In this document: one piece after another, positions 17,773 to 25,288 of the stretch | Layout of the letters: every line of letters begins with the position of its first letter | Position numbering within the stretch: position 1 is the first letter of the stretch | From: Glycomyces buryatensis | GTDB taxonomy: Bacteria > Actinomycetota > Actinomycetes > Mycobacteriales > Micromonosporaceae | Direction of reading: 5' to 3' | Assembly: GCF_004912275.1 (NCBI RefSeq) | Contig: NZ_STGY01000037.1 | Coordinates: 13,855 to 77,854, forward strand | Length of the DNA: 64,000 nucleotides | The notes under the pieces: generated by a model | What the model saw: only the letters and a program-made list of their open reading frames with translations | Told to the model about the DNA's origin: nothing | Databases searched by the model: none | Translations under genes and position numbers: made by a program

Positions 17773-17799
17773 ATGAAAGAGCAAGATCGATTTCCCTGA
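17773..17799 (+). CDS. Tiny upstream ORF (8 residues) before the chaplin-like gene
   Basis: ATG at 17773 is preceded by GGGGGA at 7-nt spacing and encodes MKEQDRFP before a TGA that ends 13 nt before the TTG start of the next gene. The same frame is open from an ATG at 17749 without a ribosome site. It could couple or attenuate translation of the downstream gene. Only the sequence arrangement supports it. Confidence 0.3.
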   Translation: MKEQDRFP

Positions 17800-17812
17800 A
17801 AGGTAAAGATCC

Positions 17813-18838
17813 TTGAGCAACTCATGGGCACGTAAGACCGCACAGACCGGTTTCGCAGCGGCGGGGGTCGTCCTCGTCGCCGGGGCCGGCACCGCGCAGG
17901 CTTGGGGACCGGACGTCACGACGTCCGACCAGGTCGGTGCCGTGTCGGGTAACCAGGTGGTCTCGCCCGTCCAGGCGCCCATCAACATCTGTGGCGTTTC
18001 CGCCGCGGTCCTGGGCACCTCGGGTGCGGGCTGCGAGGGCGGCGCCGACGCCGACTTCTCCGGCCCCGGCGGCGACCTGACCACGCAGAACAACACCGGT
18101 CTGGGCAACGGCAACCAGGCCTACGCGCCGGTGCAGGTTCCCACCGAGGTCAGCGGCATCGCCGCTGCCGTCGGCGGCGCCTCCGACGCTTGGTCGACCG
18201 GTGGCTCGAACGCCACGATCGAGGAGTCGGGCTCGGCGAACGACGTCACCACGCAAGGCAACCTCGGCGCGCTGTCGGGCAACCAGCTGCTCGCCCCGAT
18301 CCAGGCCCCGATCGACGTGTGCGGCAATGCCGCGGCCGTCGGCGGTGCCTCGGGCGCGGACTGCGAAGGCGGCGCCGACGCCGACTACGACGGTGCCGGC
18401 TCGGGCGACCTGACCACGCAGGGCAACACCGGTCTGGGCAACGGCAACCAGCTGTTCACTCCGGTCCAGGCCCCGATCAACGTGTGCGGCAACTCGGTCG
18501 CCGTCCTCGGCTCGGCCTACGCCTCGTGCGAGGGCGGCTCGGACGCGAACGCCGGTGACGACCACGGTCACCACCACGGCAGCCACAAGGAGGCCTCGAC
18601 CACCGAGTCCGCGAACGCCGACGTGAACGAGGAGCAGCTGCCCACCGGTGGCGTTCCCGGCCTCGACGCCGTGACCGGCGCCGCGGGTTCCGCGACCGGC
18701 GTTCTCCCCGTGGACAGCCTCCCGGTCGCCGCCGGCCTCGCCGGCGGTCTCCTGGACAGCAACGTCACCTCCGAAGACGTTGCTGGTCAGGCCACCGCGA
18801 CCGTCGCGGACACCGCCGCCCTGGCCGGGGTCCTCTAG
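17813..18838 (+). CDS. Secreted protein with four tandem chaplin-like repeats
   Basis: 341 residues from TTG 17813 (AAAGG upstream; no in-frame ATG or GTG nearby). Signal peptide 1-30 ending AQA. Four repeats of about 55 residues follow, each with a GNQ...P.QAP...CG segment: cores at 45-74, 98-128, 155-184 and 209-239. Repeats 1, 3 and 4 have a Cys pair spaced C-x13-C (60/74, 170/184, 225/239); repeat 2 has none. This is the chaplin pattern of amyloid-forming hydrophobic coat proteins on aerial hyphae and spores. After the repeats come a His-rich patch (DDHGHHHGSH, 249-258) and an Ala/Val/Leu-rich tail that is not a clear membrane anchor. A strong terminator follows. Confidence 0.75.
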   Translation: MSNSWARKTAQTGFAAAGVVLVAGAGTAQAWGPDVTTSDQVGAVSGNQVVSPVQAPINICGVSAAVLGTSGAGCEGGADADFSGPGGDLTTQNNTGLGNGNQAYAPVQVPTEVSGIAAAVGGASDAWSTGGSNATIEESGSANDVTTQGNLGALSGNQLLAPIQAPIDVCGNAAAVGGASGADCEGGADADYDGAGSGDLTTQGNTGLGNGNQLFTPVQAPINVCGNSVAVLGSAYASCEGGSDANAGDDHGHHHGSHKEASTTESANADVNEEQLPTGGVPGLDAVTGAAGSATGVLPVDSLPVAAGLAGGLLDSNVTSEDVAGQATATVADTAALAGVL

Positions 18839-18862
18839 ACCAAAACCCGTTTCGATGGATAG

Positions 18863-18898
18863 CGGCTCGCGCCGCGGCTTCTGCCGCGGCGCGAGCCG
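18863..18898 (+). terminator. Strong 16-bp-stem terminator
   Basis: CGGCTCGCGCCGCGGC / GCCGCGGCGCGAGCCG, perfectly paired with a TTCT loop, 25 bp past the chaplin-like stop. It sits between convergent genes and may serve both strands. Confidence 0.8.
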
Positions 18899-18928
18899 TC
18901 TGTGTCGCTGAGGATCGAACTATCGTCG

Positions 18929-19375
18929 TCATCGGACCGACTTGACGCGCTCCTCCAGGGCCTCGTTCATCGAGGTGAAGCCCTTCGCGGTGTCGGCCAG
19001 GAGGCCCTTCATGGCGGGGACGAGCAGTCCGGTGAAGCGCTCGCCGTGGACCAGGTCGGTCCCGCCGTCCTCGGCGGGCTTCAGCACGAAGTAGTGCTCG
19101 CCGTCGAACAGCCCGCCGGGGCCGAGCTTGCCGAGCCACCGCAGCTGCCTGGCCGGGGAGACCCGCAGGACGATCGGCTTGAACTGGCTCTCCTTGCCGT
19201 TCGCCTGTAGGAACGTCGCTTCGAGCCGCTCTCCTTCGGCCGGGGTCCCGCTGAGCGAGATGATGAACGGGTTCCAGTCCCCATAGGACGAAAAGTCGGT
19301 GAGGACCGCCCATACCTCATGCGCGGCGCCGGAAAGGTGCGCGGTCGTCTCAATGCGGTGCTCGAACATGCTCAT
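18929..19375 (-). CDS. SRPBCC family protein (polyketide cyclase/START-like)
   Basis: 148 residues. HRIETTAHLSGAAHEVWAVLTDFSSYGDWNPFI is the START/Bet v 1-like N-terminal pattern, and the C-terminal helix MKGLLADTAKGFTSMNEALEERV completes the fold, which forms a hydrophobic ligand pocket. ATG 19375 overlaps the stop of the Hsp70-like gene by ATGA, implying translational coupling; no other start fits as well. Ligand unknown. It is the last gene of this two-gene operon. Confidence 0.82.
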   Translation of the reverse strand: MSMFEHRIETTAHLSGAAHEVWAVLTDFSSYGDWNPFIISLSGTPAEGERLEATFLQANGKESQFKPIVLRVSPARQLRWLGKLGPGGLFDGEHYFVLKPAEDGGTDLVHGERFTGLLVPAMKGLLADTAKGFTSMNEALEERVKSVR

Positions 19376-21975
19376 CCCAAACTCCAGAATTGAATATCGC
19401 CTTCGGACGTGCCGGTGACGGCGAGAACGGTTCCATCTTCCTTGGTCACACTGTTCAGTCCGGTGATATCGCCGTTGCCGAACAAGATGCTGTCCTCGGG
19501 CTCGACGCTTCCGATCAACTGGGCCCCGGCATAGCTTTCGGAAGTGAGCCACAGCAGGCCCGGTTCCCCTTGGTAGGAGATCACCTCGCGGACATAGCGG
19601 TTCGAGATGTCGTCGTAGGACGTCGGGGCGTGCCCCGAGGGCTGGCCGACCGAGAGGTCCCAGAGGTGGAGGGTGCCCATGCCGCTGTAGAGCATCCCGT
19701 AAGGCACCCCGTCGTCGTATACGACGCCGAACCCCTTCACGGTGTCGGTCTCGGTCCAGTACTCGTCGTCGGGGCCGAGTCCGCTCTCGGAGTCGGCCTC
19801 CCCCTCGTAGGTGTGCACGATCCGGCCCTCTCCGTCGATGACGGCGATGGTGGCCCAGTCATCGATAAAGGCGATGTTCGGGCGGCCGTAGCCCTCCGGG
19901 AAGGAACCCGATTCCCAGGTCTCCTCGAATTCGATGTCGTAAATCTCGTAGCCGGAGTCGTTCACGGTGACGACTGCGGGTGCGCCGCCGTTGAGACCGA
20001 CGGACACCCGGTCGATGCCCTCCTCCGACTGCGCCATCGCCGGTTGGCCGTATTCGGTGAAGACCTGGCTCTCGGCATCCCACATCGACACCTCGTAGGA
20101 CTCATTGACGGCGACGATGGCCGGCACGCCTTCATTGTCGGTGGTCGCCCACAGGCCGCTGACGTTCACGTCGAATGAGAATTCGTCGACCTGCTCCTCG
20201 CTCTCCAGCGACCACTGATTGACCATGCCGTCGGAGCCGGCCGAGAACAGCATCGTGCCGGCGTCGGTCTCGATGCTCGCGAAGGCGCCGATCGCGGCGT
20301 CGTGCGCGGCAGGGATATCGGAGACCATGTCGCCCGCGATGTAGCCGTCCGAGTCGCCGGTGTCGTCTTCGGTGCCGTCGCCGGGCTCGTTGTCCGGGCC
20401 GAAGATGAAGACGAGGACGGCGATGAGCAGGATGTCGACGATGATGACCGTTAGGACGACGCGTCGGCTGATCTTCTTTCGGCGCCCCCGTTCGGCTTCG
20501 GTGCGGGGCGGTGTCTCCGGGGGCGGCGGTGCCGGGTCGGCCACCGGGGGGAGGTTCCGCCCGGGGGACGTGGTGGGTGGCCGAGTGGTGGTGGCGGTCG
20601 AGGCCGAACCGACCCCCTCGGATCGGGCGGTCTGGAAGGTCGGCTCAGTCTCGTGAGCGGGAACCGGACGCTGTTGCGGGACTTGGGCAGTCGGAGGCGC
20701 TTGGACCGGCGGGGCCGGGCGGTACTGCGCGGTCTCGGTCGGCGCCGGGTTCTGCCGCGGCGTCCCGACCGAGGTGGGGGAATAGACCACCGGCGTACCG
20801 AGCGGCGACTCGCCGCGGTGCGCGGATTCGGCCGCGGGCACCGGATTCGCCGACCGGCCCAGCTCGAGGGTGGCGCTCGGGGCGGCCGCCGTCCATAGGA
20901 CGCTGCCCTCGGCCACGACGACCTCGGGCTGGTCGAGCACGGTCGCCGGGACGCCGAGGGCGCGGTGCAGCATCGTCGCGACCAGCGGCATCCGGCTGGC
21001 GCCGCCGACCAGGAACAGGCCCGCGCTCTGGGCGAGATCCAGTCCGGCCGAACGGATCACGCCCTGCGTGACCTGGATCGTGCGTTCCAGGTGCGGCTCG
21101 GCGATCTTCTCCAGCTCGGTGCGGGTCAGGTGCGCCTCGACGTCGAGGATCGGGATCGCGATGTCGGCCTGCTGGTGGCGGGACAGGCGTTCCTTGGCGC
21201 TGCGGATCTCGTCCTGGAACTCGCGGAAGTGGCGGCGCTCGGTGATGGTCATGGGGCCCACGAGGCGGCTCCAGCCCTCGTGGGCGCCGTAGGTCTCGCC
21301 GAGGTGGTTGATGAGGGCGGCATCGATGTCGAGACCGCCCAGATCATTGCGGCCGTCGAGGGCGACCGTGTCGAAACCGCTCGGGCTGCGGCGTACCACG
21401 CTCGCGTCGAACGTGCCCGCGCCCAGGTCGTATACCACAATGGAGGAACCGATGGACATGCGGTGCTTGAGGATCTCGGCGTAGTAGGTGGCGGCGGCGA
21501 CCGGCTCGGGGACCAGGCGGACCTGGCCGAGCCCGGCGATGTCCGAGGCGTCGATGATCGCCTGGCGCCTAGCCGGCCCCCAATCGGCGGGGACGGTGAC
21601 GGTGACCTCGCCCGGCGGCCCGACGACCCGGCGGCATTCGACCGCGACCGCCCGCAGCACGGCGCCGACCAGGTTGACGACCGGGAACTCGGTCTCCCCC
21701 AACAGGATCGATCTGCGGTCGAGGTGGCGCTTGGGGTTGGGCTCGTAGCGCTCGGGGTGGCGGCGGCCCGCGTGCACGGCATCGCTCCCGACGAGCAGCC
21801 CGCCGCCGGAGTCGACGCAGACGGCGGACGGCATGAGCGGGGAACCGTCGAAGAGCAGGGGCCGGACGCTCCCGTCGGCGCGGCGGACCACCGCAATGGT
21901 GTGCGAGGTCCCGAAGTCGATACCGAGGGCGCTCCCGTTGGCACTGTCGATGGCACTGTCGAGGGGACGGTTCAT
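19372..21975 (-). CDS. Membrane-anchored Hsp70-like ATPase with C-terminal beta-propeller
   Basis: 867 residues from ATG 21975 (MNRPLDSAIDSANG). Residues 15-365 are a DnaK-type actin-fold ATPase: GIDFGTS at 18-24 (phosphate 1), VYDLGAGTFD at 181-190 (phosphate 2), LVGGASRMP at 322-330 (adenosine). No substrate-binding domain follows; instead there is a Pro-rich linker (370-500), one transmembrane helix at 506-525 (VVLTVIIVDILLIAVLVFIF) and an outer domain (550-867) of WD/PQQ-like blades such as MLFSAGSDGMVNQWSLES and GDIQFWSLG at the very end. The start has no ribosome site upstream, suggesting a leaderless mRNA. A chaperone-like signalling role across the membrane is inference. Confidence 0.82.
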   Translation of the reverse strand: MNRPLDSAIDSANGSALGIDFGTSHTIAVVRRADGSVRPLLFDGSPLMPSAVCVDSGGGLLVGSDAVHAGRRHPERYEPNPKRHLDRRSILLGETEFPVVNLVGAVLRAVAVECRRVVGPPGEVTVTVPADWGPARRQAIIDASDIAGLGQVRLVPEPVAAATYYAEILKHRMSIGSSIVVYDLGAGTFDASVVRRSPSGFDTVALDGRNDLGGLDIDAALINHLGETYGAHEGWSRLVGPMTITERRHFREFQDEIRSAKERLSRHQQADIAIPILDVEAHLTRTELEKIAEPHLERTIQVTQGVIRSAGLDLAQSAGLFLVGGASRMPLVATMLHRALGVPATVLDQPEVVVAEGSVLWTAAAPSATLELGRSANPVPAAESAHRGESPLGTPVVYSPTSVGTPRQNPAPTETAQYRPAPPVQAPPTAQVPQQRPVPAHETEPTFQTARSEGVGSASTATTTRPPTTSPGRNLPPVADPAPPPPETPPRTEAERGRRKKISRRVVLTVIIVDILLIAVLVFIFGPDNEPGDGTEDDTGDSDGYIAGDMVSDIPAAHDAAIGAFASIETDAGTMLFSAGSDGMVNQWSLESEEQVDEFSFDVNVSGLWATTDNEGVPAIVAVNESYEVSMWDAESQVFTEYGQPAMAQSEEGIDRVSVGLNGGAPAVVTVNDSGYEIYDIEFEETWESGSFPEGYGRPNIAFIDDWATIAVIDGEGRIVHTYEGEADSESGLGPDDEYWTETDTVKGFGVVYDDGVPYGMLYSGMGTLHLWDLSVGQPSGHAPTSYDDISNRYVREVISYQGEPGLLWLTSESYAGAQLIGSVEPEDSILFGNGDITGLNSVTKEDGTVLAVTGTSEGDIQFWSLG

Positions 21976-22103
21976 GGAGGAAAGCGTAACGAACGTCCGA
22001 TGACCGAACACCCGTGAGCACCGTGTGCACGTGGCTCGAATACGGATTGGATTTGTTGGGTCATACGTCGTAAGGTCTTGGAGGACTGTCACCGACCGAT
22101 CGG

Positions 22104-25100
22104 ATGCCGATGAGCTCACCCGTGTACCTCGACCCGTCCCGGCCCGTGGCCGAGCGAGTAGAGGCCATCCTCGCCCTCATGACCGACGAGCAGAAGCTCG
22201 CCTGCCTCAACGGCATCCCCGAGACCACCCTGGCCGACGGCTACACCCTCCCGGCCCACTCCAACAGGTTCGCCGAGGTCCTCCACGGTTCCGGCCACTT
22301 TCCCAACGCCACCCTCTTCCCGCAGGCCATCGGCCTCGGCGCCACCTGGGACACCGACCTGCTCGAGCGCATCGGCGAGGTCGTCTCCACCGAGATGCGC
22401 CAGCGCGACCCCGAGGCCCTGGCCGGTTTCGGCCCCGTCGCCGACATTCGCTCCAACCCCCTCGCCGGCCGCTTCGAGGAGGGCTTCGGCGAGGACCCGC
22501 TCCACGTCAGCGCGCTCGTCACCGCCTACGCCTGGGGCCTGCGCGGCCGCGACCCCGAGTACGTCCGCGTCCTGCCGCAGATGAAGCACTACCTCGCCTA
22601 CAACCACGAGCTGCGCCGCAACTCCACCTCCGCGTCGATGGGCGTCCGCGCGCTCCACGAGTTCCAGGCCGTCCCCTACCGCAAGCCGGTCGAGGCCGGC
22701 GCCGTGCTCGGCGCGATGACGTCCTACAACCTCGTCAACGGCGTCCCCTCCATCATCTCGCCGCTGCTGGATCTGCTCCGGAATGAATGGGCCCCAGGCG
22801 GATTCATGTTCCTGCCCGACGGCTTCGACGGGGTCAACCTCAACACCACCAAGGGCGCCGTCTGGGACACGTGGGAGTCCCCCGAGGGCGGCGACGTCCC
22901 CTATCCCAAGGCGCTGGCCGCCGAGGAGGGGCGCGAGGTCGACAAGGACGAGATCCTCGTCTACGCCTGCGGTCTCATGCTCAAGGCCGGCCAGACCCAC
23001 TTCCACGACGGCTCCGAGCTGCCGTTCGTCTCCGCCGCCGCCGAAGCGGTCCGCCGCGGCCTGTTCGGCCTGACGATGGCGGACGCCGAGCAGTCCACCC
23101 GCGACTGGCTCACTTTCCTCGTCGGCACCGGTCGGCTCGACGGAGACGCGTGCCCTTACAACCGGATCGAGCTCACCGAGCGGGCGCACGAGCTTCCCGA
23201 GTCGCGCGAACTGGCCCTCCAGGCCGCCCGCGAACAGTTGGTCCTGCTCAAGAACGAGGACCTGCTCCCGCTGGACGCCGGGACTCCCAGCGCCGCCGCG
23301 AAGGTCGCCGTCCTCGGCCCGCTCTCCGACCTCAACCTCCGCGACTACTACAGCCCGCTGGTCGAGGACCGGATCACCCCGCTCCAGGCGATCCGCGAGC
23401 GTCTCGGCGACGCGAACGTCGTCCACCACAATGGAAATGATCTCGTCGCCTGGTCGGTCGACCACGACGGCGATGACAGGTTCGTCAAGGTCGGCGAAAA
23501 AGCCGCCCTGGTGGCCCGCGCGAAGACCGTCGGCGACACCGAGACCTTCGAGGTCTGGGACTGGGCCCACGACCAGTACATGTTCCGCAACGTCGCCTCG
23601 GGCGAGTACGTCAGCGCGAACCTCCTCGCCGAACACGACGGCCCGGCGTCCTTCCTCAACCAGGCCGGCGCCACCGGCGAAGGCGGCCCGGTTCTGGTCG
23701 CCAAGGACACCGAGATGGAAGACGCCAACGCCTGGTTCACCTTCCAGAACTTCCACTACCACCCGGTCGACTCCGCCGCGGCGCGTACGACCGAGCGCCA
23801 GGTCGAGCTGTTCGGCATGAACCACACCAACACCCCGCCCGACGGCCCCTTCCACGTCCGCCTCGCCGAGGACGGCTCCCTCCCGCTCTCCAAGGGCGAG
23901 GTGGACACCGTCCTCAGCGAGACCCTCGTCTCCGACGGCCCGGCTGCCGCCGCTTCGATTGCGGCCGAAGCGGACTACGCCGTCGTCATGGTCGGCAACC
24001 ACCCGCTCATCAACGCCCGCGAATGCTACGACCGCCCCGGCCTGGACCTCGCCGCGCGCCAGCGCGACCTGGTGCGCGAGGTCGCCGCCGCCAAGCCCGG
24101 CAAGACGGTCGTCGTGGTCGTCTCCTCGTACCCGCTCGCGATCGGCGACATCGCCTCGGACGCGAATGTCGGCGCGATCGTCTACACCTCGCACGCCGGT
24201 CAGGCGGCCGGGACCGCGCTGGCCGAGGCCCTGTTCGGGGACTACTCCCCGGCCGGGCGGCTCACCTCGACCTGGCTGGCGGACCTCGATTCGCTTCCCA
24301 AGCCCGGACCGGAGACCGAGGAGTACCGGGTCAACGAGGTCGACATGCTGGAGTACGACGTCATTTCGGCAGGGCTCACCTACCGCTACTCCGACACCAC
24401 GTCGGTCTATGGCTTCGGCCACGGGCTCAGCTACACCACCATCGAGTACAGCGGTCTCGAAGCGCCCGCCTCGGTCCGCGCGGACGAGCCGTTCACCTTG
24501 GCATTCAACGTCCACAACGACGGCGAGCGCACCTCGGACGAGGTCGTCCTGGTCTACTCCCACCACAATGGCTCCACTTACGGCAGGGACGTGCCGCGGC
24601 CGCAGCTCGCTGCGTTCACCCGCGTCAAGGACCTCGTCCCCGGCGAGACCCGCCGGGTTGAGATCACTGTGGACCCGGCCGACCTGTTCGTGTGGGACGT
24701 GGTGAGCGGTAAGCGGGTCGTCGAGTCGGGCGACTACGTGTTCTTCGTGGGTCCCGAGCGCGGCGCCACGGCGGCCGAGATCGCCATCGAGGGCGAGACC
24801 ATTGGCTCGCTCGATCTGTCCGCGACCCAGAACGTCTGGGAGAAGGCGACCATCGCCCAGGGCGTGACCTATTGGGAGGTCTCCAAACTCAATACCCTTG
24901 CGAGGCAGGGCGGCTACCACTCGGTGGCGTCGCGCCGTGCGGGCGACCACGTCGGCTTCACGAAGGTCGAGCTCGACGGGGCGACGGCGATCGAGTTGCG
25001 CACGGCCACCACGTCGGCGGCCTGGGCCAACCTGGCGGATCCGGTGATCGAGGTCCGTGCGGGTGGGGCCGACGGCCGACTGCTCGCCGAGGTCACGGTC

Positions 25101-25232
25101 CCGATCACGGGCGACCTCCAGAAGTTCGTGGACGTCGAGGCCCCGCTGGTGGGCGCGGAAGGCGTCGAGAACGTCTATCTGCGCTTCCGCGCCGGCGGCA
25201 TCTATGTGGACACGATCCGCTTGCGCCGCTGA
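22104..25232 (+). CDS. Glycoside hydrolase family 3 with fascin-like insert and C-terminal CBM6
   Basis: 1042 residues. Exo-acting beta-glycosidase (glucosidase/xylosidase class). Domains: GH3 N-terminal barrel about 10-370 (LPQMKHYLAYNHE and the FLPDGFDGVN strand, where the catalytic Asp should lie); GH3 C-terminal domain from about 375 (LLKNEDLLPL), interrupted near 445-580 by an insert reading EVWDWAHDQYMFRNVASGEY that looks like a fascin/beta-trefoil module; a fibronectin-III-like domain about 790-900; and a CBM6 carbohydrate-binding module about 915-1042. No signal peptide, so it is likely cytosolic and would act on imported oligosaccharides, odd for a CBM-bearing enzyme. ATG 22110 is an alternative start. 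Divergent from the Hsp70-like gene. Confidence 0.87.
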   Translation: MPMSSPVYLDPSRPVAERVEAILALMTDEQKLACLNGIPETTLADGYTLPAHSNRFAEVLHGSGHFPNATLFPQAIGLGATWDTDLLERIGEVVSTEMRQRDPEALAGFGPVADIRSNPLAGRFEEGFGEDPLHVSALVTAYAWGLRGRDPEYVRVLPQMKHYLAYNHELRRNSTSASMGVRALHEFQAVPYRKPVEAGAVLGAMTSYNLVNGVPSIISPLLDLLRNEWAPGGFMFLPDGFDGVNLNTTKGAVWDTWESPEGGDVPYPKALAAEEGREVDKDEILVYACGLMLKAGQTHFHDGSELPFVSAAAEAVRRGLFGLTMADAEQSTRDWLTFLVGTGRLDGDACPYNRIELTERAHELPESRELALQAAREQLVLLKNEDLLPLDAGTPSAAAKVAVLGPLSDLNLRDYYSPLVEDRITPLQAIRERLGDANVVHHNGNDLVAWSVDHDGDDRFVKVGEKAALVARAKTVGDTETFEVWDWAHDQYMFRNVASGEYVSANLLAEHDGPASFLNQAGATGEGGPVLVAKDTEMEDANAWFTFQNFHYHPVDSAAARTTERQVELFGMNHTNTPPDGPFHVRLAEDGSLPLSKGEVDTVLSETLVSDGPAAAASIAAEADYAVVMVGNHPLINARECYDRPGLDLAARQRDLVREVAAAKPGKTVVVVVSSYPLAIGDIASDANVGAIVYTSHAGQAAGTALAEALFGDYSPAGRLTSTWLADLDSLPKPGPETEEYRVNEVDMLEYDVISAGLTYRYSDTTSVYGFGHGLSYTTIEYSGLEAPASVRADEPFTLAFNVHNDGERTSDEVVLVYSHHNGSTYGRDVPRPQLAAFTRVKDLVPGETRRVEITVDPADLFVWDVVSGKRVVESGDYVFFVGPERGATAAEIAIEGETIGSLDLSATQNVWEKATIAQGVTYWEVSKLNTLARQGGYHSVASRRAGDHVGFTKVELDGATAIELRTATTSAAWANLADPVIEVRAGGADGRLLAEVTVPITGDLQKFVDVEAPLVGAEGVENVYLRFRAGGIYVDTIRLRR

Positions 25233-25248
25233 TCGTCTGAGAGTCCGC

Positions 25249-25288
25249 GAGGGCGTCTGACCCCGATCGATCGGGGTCAGACGCCCTC
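25249..25288. terminator. 40-bp perfect palindrome, bidirectional terminator
   Basis: Two perfect 20-bp arms centred on 25268/25269, starting GAGGGCGTCTGACCCC. It lies between the stops of the convergent GH3 and TPR genes and its right arm encodes the last residues (EGV, stop) of the TPR protein. A slightly decayed copy lies at the end of the second TPR gene (29268-29307). Confidence 0.75.

Noticed and set aside
18613-18660. LPTGG in the chaplin-like protein as a sortase signal
   Set aside because: It lacks the LPxTG spacing, sits 60 residues from the end and is not followed by a hydrophobic anchor plus basic tail.
22116-24950. 944-codon open frame antisense to the GH3 gene, and similar long antisense frames opposite ppk (47425-49350) and the TPR genes
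   Set aside because: They mirror the codon bias of the real genes, have Gly/Arg/Val-rich low-information translations and no family motifs; long antisense frames are expected in very GC-rich DNA.
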